Counted from the first letter of the stretch, positions 9,084 to 19,231 are shown. The stretch is 64,000 nucleotides of DNA from Ponticoccus alexandrii (GCF_016806125.1 NZ_CP047170.1:467035-531034), one strand, 5' to 3'. Notes: generated by a model from the sequence alone, not told the origin. Numbers and translations: made by a program.

Positions 9084-9772
9084 TCCTGTTCGATGTAGTA
9101 GGTGCCTGCGATGGCGCCGTCGAATATCGCCGGATTGGCCGAGTCCGGCAGGTTGTAACCACCGACCACCGGCCCAAGCGCGGCTTCACCGGCATCGCCG
9201 AAGAACGACCCGCCGAGCATGATATTCGTGTCGGCCGTGGTGCCGCCCTGACTCAGTTCGCCGGTGAGGGTGACGGTCAGCGCCCCGATCTGTGTCTCGG
9301 GGACCGAGACGCCGGCCACCTCCATCGCGGGATTGACCACCCGGCTGATGGACCCGCCGAAGCTGTCGTCCACGGTCAGCGTGCCGTCAATGGCGCCGGT
9401 CTCGCCGGTCACCAGCGTGCCGGTGAAATCCGACGCGGTCCCGGTGAACGGGTTCGTGGTCTGTCCATCGCGCCAGGCCACATCGAGGTTCAGGTTGCCC
9501 TCGACCTCGCCGATGGTCGTGGTCGGGTCGGTCACGTCCACCTTCAGCCGTCCGGCATAGGAGGCGTTGATCTCGGTCGGCATGTTCGACGTCGGAGCCT
9601 TGGCGGTAACGCGGTCGAACTCGGTGTCGAAGCTTGAGCCGCCGCCGCCGCCGCCACCGCCGCCCCCACCGGCTCCGCCGCCGCCGCCACCGCTGCTGCT
9701 ACCCAAACAGCCGGACAGCGATGTGCCAAGCACCAGCACCAGGCCGAGCCGCCCAAGATTTGCAATGCGCAT
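9080..9772 (-). CDS. SLAM-dependent surface lipoprotein (TbpB/fHbp-like barrel domain)
   Basis: 230 residues. A lipoprotein signal peptide with lipobox LSGC puts the lipidated cysteine at about residue 22. A glycine-rich linker (about residues 28-45) follows, as in transferrin-binding protein B and factor H-binding proteins, then one beta-rich domain with many Gly/Thr/Asp (NASYAGRLKVDV, VEGNLNLDVAW, GSFFGDAGEAALGPVVGGYN). The final segment matches the FFG..A.E..G style of TbpB-type C-lobe barrels. It is first in the operon with the SLAM gene. The ligand (metal carrier, haem or host factor) is not visible. Confidence 0.75.
   Translation of the reverse strand: MRIANLGRLGLVLVLGTSLSGCLGSSSGGGGGGAGGGGGGGGGGGSSFDTEFDRVTAKAPTSNMPTEINASYAGRLKVDVTDPTTTIGEVEGNLNLDVAWRDGQTTNPFTGTASDFTGTLVTGETGAIDGTLTVDDSFGGSISRVVNPAMEVAGVSVPETQIGALTVTLTGELSQGGTTADTNIMLGGSFFGDAGEAALGPVVGGYNLPDSANPAIFDGAIAGTYYIEQE
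9638..9700. repeat. Trinucleotide run encoding the polyglycine linker
   Basis: An almost pure GCC/GGC-type triplet run inside the lipoprotein gene encodes its glycine linker. Such runs can gain or lose whole codons without shifting the frame, so linker length may vary between isolates. Confidence 0.7.
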
Positions 9773-9925
9773 CCTTATTATCCTCTATATATTGATAATT
9801 AACTCTTTTGGCGTCCGAAAATTGCGCTGTCTCTCCCCTGTTCAGGGGTGTTCAAGTAAAAAAACCGGCATTAAGCTTCTCGAATATTTGGTTTCTGATG
9901 TTTCTCGCGACATGGCACCCACCTG

Positions 9926-12136
9926 ATGAAGCAAGCCTATTCCCCGACTCTGTTTGCAGCGTCGGCGCTGGCGCTTGGGCTTGCGGTCGCGCTCGTGGTG
10001 CTTTGGGTCGCGCTCAGTCAGCCCTGGCTCGGGGTGCGGCTCGTTGCCGGGCCTGACAGCAGCGTCATTGTCTATTCGGTTCATCCTGACAGCCCCGCTG
10101 AGGGTCGCGTCCCTCAGGGCGCGAGGCTGCTTTCGGTTGGCGCGCCCGGCCTTGCGGCCCTGCCGGTCGATGCCCGGGACCTGACCGAGGAGCCCGACGC
10201 CCTGCCAGATCCCGAGGCGATGCGCGCCTTCTTTGCCCGGCAGGATGCGTTGCACGCGCGTATCGCAGCACCCGCAACGCATCTTGTGTTGCAGGCCCGG
10301 GGCGCGACCGATCCCGTCATGCAAGAGGTCCGACCGGCGCCTTTCCGACCTCTTGGCGACCTGCCGGGCGTCTTCTGGGTTCAGCTTGGCGTGGGGCTCG
10401 CAGGCGTCGCTCTGGGCGGCTGGGTCATGGCTTTGCGGCGCGAAGACCGGGCGGTGCAGTTCTTCGGGCTTGCCGGTCTGGGCCTGATGATTTCCGCCGA
10501 CGCGGCAGCGCTTTACAGCACCCGGGAGCTTTCGCTTGGCACCGGAGTCTTCACCACGGCCTCGCGGCTGAACTACCTCGGGACGCTTGTTTTCGGGGTC
10601 GGCATGATCAACCTCTTCCTGATCTATCCGGCCCGGCTTGCCGGGCGGATGGTGCTCTGGTGCGTCACGGCAGTTTTTTCCATCTGCATCCTGGCCGTCC
10701 TCGTCGACTGGCCGGACGCGTTGCTGAACCGACAGGCGCCCGTCGCCCTCGCCATGCTGATCCTGTTGGCCGCGGTTCTGGCGCAGGCGGTTGTGAACCG
10801 GCGCAATCCCACGGCGCGGGCGATGCTGGGGTGGTTCGGCCTATCCGTGCTTGTGGGGGCAGGCGGCTTCGGCCTGACCGTCACCCTTCCCCTGCTGATG
10901 GGCGTACCGCCGCTCCTGTCACAGGGACATGCCTTCCTCTTCTTCCTGGTGATCTTCGTCGGCCTCGCCATGGGGATCGCACGCTACCGGCTTTTCGATT
11001 TGTCGGACTGGTCGTTCCGCATTCTGTTCTACATGGGTGGCGTGCTTCTGCTGCTGGTGCTTGACGCGGCGCTGATCCTTGGGCTTGCGCTTGACCGGGC
11101 GCCGGCGCTCGGTCTCGCGCTTGTCGTGGTGGGTCTGGTCTATCTGCCGCTTCGTGACGTGCTGGCCCGCTGGCTACGCAACGACCGCGGACTGGGGCGC
11201 GAAGAGCTGTTCGCGCTGGTCGGCGATGTGGCGCTGGCCACCCGGGCCGAGGACCGCGATGCCGCGCTGCAGGTCCTGTTGCGGCGTCTCTTCGATCCGC
11301 TTCGCATCGAGCATGGCCACCCGGCCTTCGATGTGGCGGGTTTGCGAGATGGCGGCGAAACGCTCGAGATTCCGCTGCCACATGGACTGCCGGGCATCCG
11401 CCTGCACTGGGCGCGGCAGGGGCGCACCCTGTTCAACCGACGCGACGAGCAACTGGCGCGCAGCGTGGTCGGTATGCTCGACCGTTCCATCGCACGGCAG
11501 CGCGCCCATGACGCCGCCGTCGAAACCGAGCGCCGCCGCATCAACCGCGACATGCATGACAACATCGGGGTGCAGTTGCTGGGGGCGCTGCATTCTTCGG
11601 ACCCAGAGCGGAAGGACACGCTGATCCGCCAGACCCTGTCGGACCTGCGGCAGATCGTGTCGAATCCGGCGGAGGACGGAGCGGTTCTGGCGCAGTTGCT
11701 GGCGGATCTCCGGCGGGAGATCGGCGACCACCTCGAAGCGGCGGGGCTTGGAATGACGTGGCAGGACAGCGGCCTGAGCGCTGCGGATAGGCCGCAGATC
11801 ACGCTAACGGCGCTTCAGGTGCAAACGGTCCGCGCGCTGTTGCGAGAAACTGTCAGCAATGCGCTGCGCCATTCCAAAGCCCGCAATGTGCAGCTTCGGT
11901 TTCTTCCCCTTTCCGGCGACAGTCTACGGCTGATCGTCGAGGACGACGGCACCGGCGCCAAGGGCGACTGGCTGCGTCAGGGCAGCGGGCTTGCCAATCT
12001 GCGCTTTCGCGTCGAGGCCTGCGGCGGCACGCTGGAAATAGAGCCCGCGCGGGGTGGCACCCGGGTGCTTGCCACCCTGCCGCTTGCCGGGGTGTCAGAG
12101 CCCGGCTCGGTCGGGCTTGAGAGAGCGGCAGGCTGA
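9926..12136 (+). CDS. Membrane sensor histidine kinase with N-terminal PDZ-like region
   Basis: 736 residues. A first membrane helix (about 9-30) is followed by a periplasmic segment to about 140 with a PDZ-like start (WLGVRLVAG...VHPDSPAEGRVPQGARL), then about eight membrane helices to residue 410. The kinase part is of the NarX/DesK type: H544 in RINRDMHDNIGVQLLGAL, an N box in LLRETVSNALRHSKA, and G boxes VEDDGTG and GSGLANLRFR. It overlaps the response regulator start by one base (TGATG), so the two are a coupled pair. It is divergent from the SLAM operon; control of that operon is plausible but not shown. Confidence 0.9.
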   Translation: MKQAYSPTLFAASALALGLAVALVVLWVALSQPWLGVRLVAGPDSSVIVYSVHPDSPAEGRVPQGARLLSVGAPGLAALPVDARDLTEEPDALPDPEAMRAFFARQDALHARIAAPATHLVLQARGATDPVMQEVRPAPFRPLGDLPGVFWVQLGVGLAGVALGGWVMALRREDRAVQFFGLAGLGLMISADAAALYSTRELSLGTGVFTTASRLNYLGTLVFGVGMINLFLIYPARLAGRMVLWCVTAVFSICILAVLVDWPDALLNRQAPVALAMLILLAAVLAQAVVNRRNPTARAMLGWFGLSVLVGAGGFGLTVTLPLLMGVPPLLSQGHAFLFFLVIFVGLAMGIARYRLFDLSDWSFRILFYMGGVLLLLVLDAALILGLALDRAPALGLALVVVGLVYLPLRDVLARWLRNDRGLGREELFALVGDVALATRAEDRDAALQVLLRRLFDPLRIEHGHPAFDVAGLRDGGETLEIPLPHGLPGIRLHWARQGRTLFNRRDEQLARSVVGMLDRSIARQRAHDAAVETERRRINRDMHDNIGVQLLGALHSSDPERKDTLIRQTLSDLRQIVSNPAEDGAVLAQLLADLRREIGDHLEAAGLGMTWQDSGLSAADRPQITLTALQVQTVRALLRETVSNALRHSKARNVQLRFLPLSGDSLRLIVEDDGTGAKGDWLRQGSGLANLRFRVEACGGTLEIEPARGGTRVLATLPLAGVSEPGSVGLERAAG

Positions 12137-12789
12137 TGCGGATTCTCGTCGTCGAAGATATCGCCGAGACCCGCCGCTGGCTTTGCGCCATCGTCGAGGA
12201 GGTCTTTGCCGACGCGCAGCTGTCGCAGGCCGAAACGCTGCGACAGGCCCGCGTGCTTCTGGAACAGCCGCAGGACCTGGCGCTTATCGATCTGGGTCTG
12301 CCGGACGGGTCTGGCCTCGACCTGCTACGGCAGATCAGGGACAGCGGCGCCGCCACGATCTGCGTTGTCACCACGGTGCTGGGTGACGATGCCAGCGTCG
12401 TGGGCGCGCTTTCTGCCGGGGCGCAGGGCTATCTTCTCAAGGAAAACCCAGCCTCGCTGCTGGCCCACCAGCTGCGCCAGATCCATCTGGGTCTGCCCGC
12501 GCTGTCACCCTCCATCGCGCGGCGCATCATGGAACATTTCAGCCTGACCGGCCCCAGTGCGCCGCCCACCCACGGGCTGACTGGTCGCGAGACCGAGGTC
12601 CTGGCGCTGATCTCGCGCGGGCTGCGCAACGCCGAGGTGGCACGAGAGCTCGGCCTCGCGGAGACGACGGTGGCCAGCTACATCAAGGCGATCTACGCCA
12701 AGCTCGGCATTTCCTCGCGCGCCGAGGCGTCGTGGCATGCAACGCGGCTCGGGCTCAACCGCGACGGCAGGGGAGCCCGGCGCGGCTAG
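12136..12789 (+). CDS. NarL/LuxR-type response regulator
   Basis: 217 residues: an N-terminal receiver domain with acidic pocket E7/D8, phospho-acceptor D52 in LALIDLGLPDGSG and the conserved lysine in YLLKENP, then a C-terminal LuxR helix-turn-helix (LTGRETEVLALISRGLRNAE, with VASYIKAIYAKL as recognition helix). It is the partner of the kinase whose stop codon it overlaps. Targets are unknown; the divergent SLAM/lipoprotein operon is the nearest candidate. Confidence 0.92.
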   Translation: MRILVVEDIAETRRWLCAIVEEVFADAQLSQAETLRQARVLLEQPQDLALIDLGLPDGSGLDLLRQIRDSGAATICVVTTVLGDDASVVGALSAGAQGYLLKENPASLLAHQLRQIHLGLPALSPSIARRIMEHFSLTGPSAPPTHGLTGRETEVLALISRGLRNAEVARELGLAETTVASYIKAIYAKLGISSRAEASWHATRLGLNRDGRGARRG

Positions 12790-12968
12790 GTCGGCAGGGC
12801 CCGTCCACGCTGCCGGAGCGGCGTTCAGGAAAGTCCCTTGTAAGCGTTGCAAAGAGCGCCGCAAGCCGTGCGCAGTCGTGCCGGTCTTGACCGCGATGGG
12901 GATCAGGATCTGCGCGATCTGTCGGTCGAAGCCCTCGCCTTGCGCCGCGCCCTTCGCCGCCCGCTCTG

Positions 12969-14312
12969 CTAGCCGATTCCACGCAGGAAGGACCAGAAGC
13001 GGCTGTCGTTGATGCGGCTCCAGTTGACGCGCATGCCGGGCCGGGGCTGGGGGTCGTCGCCGGTGCGGAAAAGGCTGCCGGGCGCGAGGAAGATGCCCTG
13101 CGCCGCCGCGTGGCGGGCGATTTCCATGTCGTCCGAGCCCAGGGGCAGGGCGACCCAACCGTAGAGGCCCCCGTCCGGTGTCCCGAAGGCGGGCAGCCCC
13201 AGCGCCCGCAGCCGCCGCATCCCCTCGGCCCGGGTTTCGTCCAGCTGGCGGGCCATGCGCGCGACCTGCTTGTGGTAGCGCCGCGCGCGGATCAGCCCGG
13301 CAATGGCGCGCTCTGTGTGGCTCGAGGTGTTGACCGCAAGGATCATTTTCAGCTCGGCGAGGCTGGCGGCGATGTCGGCGCGGGCGATCACATAGCCCGA
13401 GCGGAAGGCGGGCGAGAGGGTCTTGGAGAAGCTGCCGATCTGGATCACCCGGTCGATCTGGTCGAGCTGCGCCAGCCGCGTGCCGGTGGCGCCGGGCAGG
13501 TCGAGGAAGGGGTCGTCGTCGATCACCAGCATGTCGCGCCGGGCGGCAACCTGCAGGATTGCGTGGGCGGTGGGCAGGTCGATGGAACAGCCGGTCGGGT
13601 TCTGCACCAGCGACTGCGTGAAGAAGAGCGTCGCGCGATGGGTCGTCGCAAGCGCCTGCAGCGCCTCGGGGTCGGGGCCACGGGGCGTGCGCGGCACGCC
13701 GACGAAGGTCACGCCCGCCAGCCGCAGCTTGGCAAACAGCGGGTAATAGCCGGGATCGTCCACCAGCACCGTATCCCCGGGCCGGGTGAAGCGGCGGATC
13801 ACAAGGTCGAGCGCGTGATTGGCGCCGAAGGTCGTGACGATCTGCCCGGGCGTCACGTCGACCCCCGAGGCGGCCTGCGCCGCCGCGATGCACTCGCGCA
13901 GCGCCAACAGGCCGTGGGGCGTGCCATAGCCGCCTTCGCCGCTGTGCAGGGTCACGCCGGGCACGGCGTTCAGCAGCCAGCTTTCCGGCGGGCGTCCGTC
14001 GCCCACCAGCACCCGGTAGGGCCGGTCGAGCTGGGCGTGCAGCAGCGAGACGATGTCGCTGGCCTCGCGCAGGTTGGCGGGCTCGGCGATGCTGGCGGGG
14101 GGCTTGGCCACGAAGAACCCGGCGCCATGCCGCGAGGTCACCAGCCCATGCGCCACGAGACGGTCGTAGACGGTCACGATGACGTTCTTGGACACCCCGT
14201 ATTGCTGGCAGGCCTGCCGAAGCGAGGCGAGCCGCGCGCCTTCGGCCAGTGCGCCGTCGCGGATGCTCTGGTGGAGCAGGTCAAAGATGCGGTCGGTCTT
14301 GGTCTGTGCCAT
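12969..14312 (-). CDS. MocR-family regulator (GntR helix-turn-helix fused to aminotransferase domain)
   Basis: 447 residues. A winged helix (about 10-75, LASLRQACQQYGVSKNVIVT) is joined to a fold type I aminotransferase domain with the pyridoxal-phosphate lysine in QIGSFSKTLSPAFRSGYV and the family stretch LFFTQSLVQNPTG. The ATG at 14312 is preferred over one at 14375 because the GntR homology starts there and the upstream DNA holds operator-like repeats. It is divergent from the HMG-CoA reductase/TRAP operon and very likely controls it. Such regulators sense pyridoxal phosphate with an amine or amino acid. Confidence 0.9.
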   Translation of the reverse strand: MAQTKTDRIFDLLHQSIRDGALAEGARLASLRQACQQYGVSKNVIVTVYDRLVAHGLVTSRHGAGFFVAKPPASIAEPANLREASDIVSLLHAQLDRPYRVLVGDGRPPESWLLNAVPGVTLHSGEGGYGTPHGLLALRECIAAAQAASGVDVTPGQIVTTFGANHALDLVIRRFTRPGDTVLVDDPGYYPLFAKLRLAGVTFVGVPRTPRGPDPEALQALATTHRATLFFTQSLVQNPTGCSIDLPTAHAILQVAARRDMLVIDDDPFLDLPGATGTRLAQLDQIDRVIQIGSFSKTLSPAFRSGYVIARADIAASLAELKMILAVNTSSHTERAIAGLIRARRYHKQVARMARQLDETRAEGMRRLRALGLPAFGTPDGGLYGWVALPLGSDDMEIARHAAAQGIFLAPGSLFRTGDDPQPRPGMRVNWSRINDSRFWSFLRGIG

Positions 14313-14321
14313 GACGGGCAA

Positions 14322-14372
14322 TGTACCCGAAATGGCATGGGTACAGTACAGGGATAATTTCCCGAACTGTAC
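14322..14372. promoter_or_regulatory. Operator-like inverted repeats in the MocR / HMG-CoA reductase divergent promoter
   Basis: TGTACCC (14322-14328) and GGGTACA (14339-14345) form a perfect inverted repeat, and GTACAG (14346-14351) and CTGTAC (14367-14372) a second one. The shared half site TGTAC occurs repeatedly within 51 bases between the divergent starts at 14312 and 14427. MocR regulators typically bind repeated half sites in their own divergent promoter. Confidence 0.6.
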
Positions 14373-14426
14373 CACGACATCTGACGCGGAATGCGTAGGG
14401 TGCGGGCAAGTTCAGGAGGAGACGAC

Positions 14427-15734
<1,308 letters not shown>

Positions 15735-15760
15735 ACCACATCTCAAGGGAGGAAAGACCA

Positions 15761-16798
15761 ATGACCATCACCAACCGGCGCAATGCCTTGCGCCTGACGG
15801 CGGCTGCCGCCCTCGCGGCTCCGGCCATCGTCTCTGCCACCTCGGTGCGCGCTCAGGGCGTTACGAAATGGCGGATGCAGGCGCTTTGGGGCGGCGGCAC
15901 CACGCCGCAGCTTTACGAAGAGAAGTTCTGCGCCCGCGTGGCGGAACTGACCGGCGGCACGCTGGAGATCACGCCCTTCGCAGGCGGCCAGATCGTGCCC
16001 GCGGCACAGGCCTTCGACGCGGTGCGCGGCGGCGCCTTCGAGATGATGAAGACCTTCGACGGCTACACGGCGGGCAAGATCCCGGCGCATGGCTTTTCCT
16101 CGACCGTGCCCTTCGGCTTTCCCGAGGCGGACCAGTACGAGGCATGGTTCTACGAGCGCGACGGGCTGGAACTGGCGCGCGAAAGCTACGCGCCGGCGGG
16201 CCTGACCTATGTCGCGCCCACGGTCTACGGCGAAGAGCCGATCCATTCACGCGTGCCGATCAAGACCATTGCCGACCTGAACGGGCTGAAGGGCCGCTTC
16301 GTGGGGCTGGCCTCTGCTGTCATGGCGGACTTCGGGGTCTCTGTCTCGCCGCTGCCGACCTCCGAGGTCTACTCGGCGCTCGACAAGGGGCTGGTGGACA
16401 TCGCCGACCGGGGCGACATCAAGGCCAACTACGAAGAGGGCCTGCACGAGGTCGCCAAGTTCCTCGTCCTGCCGGGCTTTCACCAGCCTTCGACCGCGAC
16501 CTCCTACGTGGCCAACACCCGCGCCTATGACGCGCTGGACGACCAGCAGAAGGCGGCGCTGGCGGTTGCGGCACGCGAGATCTCCGGCTCTCTGCGGCAG
16601 AACATCCTTGTTGCGAACGGCGAATACATCGCCAAGTTCCGGGACGCGGGTGTCGAGATCGTCGACCTTGATCCGCAGGACGTGGCGGACAACCGCGCCA
16701 AGGCCATCGACAGCTGGAAGAAGGCGGCCAGCGACGACCTCTCGACCCGCATGATGGAGAGCCAGGTCGCCCTGATGCAGGAAATGCGCCTGCTCTGA
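15761..16798 (+). CDS. dctP: TRAP transporter substrate-binding protein DctP (probable mevalonate)
   Basis: 345 residues. The start NRRNALRLTAAAALAAPAI looks like a twin-arginine-type signal peptide; the mature protein begins near QGVTKWRMQ. DctP features include FAGGQIVPAAQAFDAVRGG and the conserved arginine-containing LNGLKGRFVGLASAV, where the substrate carboxylate is normally held. The gene starts 26 bases after mvaA behind GGGAGGAAAG. Placement between a mevalonate-acting enzyme and its permease suggests that mevalonate is the ligand (inference). Confidence 0.88.
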   Translation: MTITNRRNALRLTAAAALAAPAIVSATSVRAQGVTKWRMQALWGGGTTPQLYEEKFCARVAELTGGTLEITPFAGGQIVPAAQAFDAVRGGAFEMMKTFDGYTAGKIPAHGFSSTVPFGFPEADQYEAWFYERDGLELARESYAPAGLTYVAPTVYGEEPIHSRVPIKTIADLNGLKGRFVGLASAVMADFGVSVSPLPTSEVYSALDKGLVDIADRGDIKANYEEGLHEVAKFLVLPGFHQPSTATSYVANTRAYDALDDQQKAALAVAAREISGSLRQNILVANGEYIAKFRDAGVEIVDLDPQDVADNRAKAIDSWKKAASDDLSTRMMESQVALMQEMRLL

Positions 16799-16809
16799 GC
16801 CCCATTGCC

Positions 16810-16832
16810 GGGTCGCGCCTGACGCGCGGCCC
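16810..16832 (+). other. Intercistronic hairpin after dctP
   Basis: GGGTCGCGC (16810-16818) pairs with GCGCGGCCC (16824-16832) with one wobble. It lies between the binding-protein gene and the permease genes and has no U tract. Such hairpins commonly protect the upstream mRNA so that the binding protein is made in excess. Confidence 0.5.
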
Positions 16833-16853
16833 GGACCCTTGCCGGAGACCCAC

Positions 16854-17345
16854 ATGCTTACCCTGTCCCGGGGCGTCACGGCGGTGAACCGTGCGCTCTT
16901 TTCCGCCGCGAAATGGCTGGTCTATGCCATCGTCCTCCTGATGCTTTGGGAGGTCTTGTCGCGCTACGCGCTGGCCGCGCCCACAAGCTGGGCGCCGGAA
17001 CTGGCGACGCTGTTCTTCGGTCCATTCTTCCTGCTGGGCGGGCCCTACCTTCTGCACATCGGCGGGCATGTGGCGGTGGACATCGTCTCGGCCAAGGCGA
17101 CGGGGGGCGCGGCGCGCGCCCTGCGGCTGGTCGGGCTGGTGCTGGCGGCGGCCTTCGGCGCGATCCTTCTGTGGTTCTCGGCGCCGCTGGTCTGGCAAAG
17201 CTTCAGCTACGGCGAGACCAGCTATTCCGCGTGGAACCCGGTGGTCTGGCCCGCCAAGGCCTTTCTGCCGCTGGCGGCGGCGCTGCTGTTGTTGCAGGCG
17301 CTGGCGGACATGGTCACGACCCTTGCAGGCGCGGAGGCGGCGTGA
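16854..17345 (+). CDS. dctQ: TRAP transporter small permease DctQ
   Basis: 163 residues with four hydrophobic helices and the conserved WEVLSRYAL after helix 1, typical of DctQ. The ATG at 16854 is used; a TTG at 16839 is in frame but has no advantage. Its stop overlaps the start of dctM by one base (TGATG). It forms the inner-membrane transporter with DctM. Confidence 0.88.
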   Translation: MLTLSRGVTAVNRALFSAAKWLVYAIVLLMLWEVLSRYALAAPTSWAPELATLFFGPFFLLGGPYLLHIGGHVAVDIVSAKATGGAARALRLVGLVLAAAFGAILLWFSAPLVWQSFSYGETSYSAWNPVVWPAKAFLPLAAALLLLQALADMVTTLAGAEAA

Positions 17346-18667
17346 TGGAAAGCTCGATGATCCTTGCCTTCATGTTCGTCTCGCTGGTCGTCTTCATGCT
17401 CAGCGGGGCGGGGCTGGCCTTCGTGCTGGGCGCGATTGCGTTCATTTCGACGATCCTGCTCTGGGGGCCCTCGGCGCTGATCGTGGCGGTGCTGAACACC
17501 TTCGAGACCATGACCTCGGAAAGCCTGATGGCGATCCCGCTTTATGTGCTGATGGCCTCGATCCTGCAAAAGAGCGCGATCATCGACGCGCTCTATGACG
17601 CGATGGAAACGTGGTTCGCCCGCGTCAACGGCGGTCTTGCGGTGGGCACCATCGCGATCTGCACCATCCTCGCCGCCATGACCGGGGTCGTCGGCGCCGC
17701 CGTGGCGGCCATGGGCATCCTTGCGCTGCCCTCGATGCTGAAGCGCGGCTACTACCCGCCGCTGGCGCTGGGGGCGATCTGCGCGGGCGGCACGCTGGGC
17801 ATCCTGATCCCGCCCTCGGTCGTGACCATCGTCTACGCGATCACCGCGCAGATCTCGATCGGCAAGATGTTCGCGGCGGGCATCGTGCCCGGCCTGATCC
17901 TTGCAGGCAGCTACATCGCCTATATCCTCGTGCGGACACGGCTGAACCCGGCGCTGGCGCCGAAGCCCGACGACATCGCCGAAGTGCCGCTGCGCGAGAA
18001 GCTGGCCAAGACCAAGGCGCTGATCCTGCCCGCCTTCGTGGTGGTGGGGGTACTGGGGTCGATCTACGCGGGCATCGCCACGCCGACCGAGGCCGCCGCC
18101 GTGGGTGTGCTGGGCGCCGCCGCCTCTTCGCTGGTGACGCGGAAATTCTCGCTGTCGATGCTGTCGGAAAGCGCCACGGACACGCTGCGGGTGACGGCGA
18201 TGATCCTCTGGATCACCATCGGCGCGCGGGCCTTCATCTCGACCTTCGTGGCGACCGGGGGCGCGGACAGCCTGCTGTCCTTCGTGGAGACGCTCGAAGC
18301 CTCGCGCTGGCTGATCCTTGGGGCCATGGTGCTGATCCTGATCTTCCTCGGGCTCTTCCTCGACGAGATCGGCATCATCCTGCTGTGCGTTCCGGTCTTC
18401 CTGCCCATCGTGGCGGCGCTGGACTTCGACCCGCTGTGGTTCGGGGTGCTCTTCATGATCACCGCGCAGATGGCCTATATCACGCCGCCCTTCGGCTATA
18501 CGCTCTTCTACCTCAAGGGCGTGCTGCCCGAGGGCATCGGCATCGGGCAGGTCTACCGGGGCGTGATCCCCTTCTTCCTGATCCAGGTCGCGGTGCTGAT
18601 CCTCTTCGCGCTCTTCCCCGGCCTCGTCACATGGCTGCCGGAGGCGCTGACGGCCAACGCGCGGTAG
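17345..18667 (+). CDS. dctM: TRAP transporter large permease DctM
   Basis: 440 residues with about twelve membrane segments. Family stretches include GTLGILIPPSVVTIVYAI, the ATPTEAAAVGVLGA motif and the C-terminal YITPPFGYTLFYL. The start codon overlaps the dctQ stop. With DctP and DctQ it makes a sodium-driven uptake system for an organic acid, here probably mevalonate. Confidence 0.92.
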   Translation: MESSMILAFMFVSLVVFMLSGAGLAFVLGAIAFISTILLWGPSALIVAVLNTFETMTSESLMAIPLYVLMASILQKSAIIDALYDAMETWFARVNGGLAVGTIAICTILAAMTGVVGAAVAAMGILALPSMLKRGYYPPLALGAICAGGTLGILIPPSVVTIVYAITAQISIGKMFAAGIVPGLILAGSYIAYILVRTRLNPALAPKPDDIAEVPLREKLAKTKALILPAFVVVGVLGSIYAGIATPTEAAAVGVLGAAASSLVTRKFSLSMLSESATDTLRVTAMILWITIGARAFISTFVATGGADSLLSFVETLEASRWLILGAMVLILIFLGLFLDEIGIILLCVPVFLPIVAALDFDPLWFGVLFMITAQMAYITPPFGYTLFYLKGVLPEGIGIGQVYRGVIPFFLIQVAVLILFALFPGLVTWLPEALTANAR

Positions 18668-18756
18668 CCGGGCGAGATTGCGCGTGTCGGGCGCCCTGCG
18701 GCTGTGCTATCGCAGGGAAAAAGCCCCTGACACCACAACCGGAACGGACCCCCGCC

Positions 18757-19166
18757 ATGACCGAAGCCGCCATCCTGCGCCCCGACACACTGCCGGTGAA
18801 CGACCGCGGCAACGGTGCCCGGACCATCCCGCTGGTAACGCGGCGCTGCGGGTCGCGGTCCATGATCAACGGCATCACCGCCTTCGAGCCCGGCGCCCGC
18901 ATCGGCCTGCATTTCCACAATTGCGAGGAGTCGGTGATCGTTCTCGAGGGCGCGGCGGTGGCCGAGATCGACGGCACCCGCCACCACCTGAAGGCGGGGG
19001 ACACGACCTTCATCCCCCCAACGTGCCACACCGCTTTCTGAACGAAAGCGACGCGCCGATGCGGATCTTCTGGACCTATGCGGATGTCTCGGCCTCGCGC
19101 ACCATGGTCGAGACCGGGGTCGAGCAGAGCATCGACGCCGAACATGCGCAGGCCCGCAGGCTTTAG
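18757..19166 (+). pseudogene. Small cupin-domain protein, frameshifted
   Basis: The gene begins MTEAAILRPDTL with a single cupin barrel: HFHNCEESVIVLEGAA carries the metal-site histidines and glutamate. The run of six C at 19014-19019 puts the frame out by one, giving a stop at 19039-19041. With one more C the protein would continue IPPNVPHRFLNESDAPMRIF and end at 19166 after QARRL, a normal length of 136 residues or so. The cupin histidine in VPHRF lies in the lost part. This is either a real loss of function or a sequencing or assembly error in the C run. It follows dctM by 89 bases and may share its operon. Confidence 0.75.
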
Positions 19167-19176
19167 ACCGCCCGCG

Positions 19177-19209
19177 AAAAGGCCCCGGGTGTGATGCCCG
19201 GGGCCTTTT
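19177..19209. terminator. Bidirectional intrinsic terminator
   Basis: A perfect 13-bp stem (AAAAGGCCCCGGG at 19177-19189 with its complement at 19197-19209) with a 7-base loop has A residues on one side and T residues on the other. It sits between the convergent cupin gene (+) and binding-protein gene (-). Confidence 0.9.
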
Positions 19210-19231
19210 GCCTTGCGCCCACCGCGAGGGA

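Noticed and set aside
12790..12968. Minus-strand frame with a helical-looking segment (QIAQILIPIAVKTGTTAHGL) between the response regulator and MocR genes
   Set aside because: It may be a gene remnant, but I could not match it to a family and it has no start of its own.
13110..14357. 415-codon plus-strand frame opposite the MocR gene
   Set aside because: It is a shadow of the aminotransferase-like coding frame.
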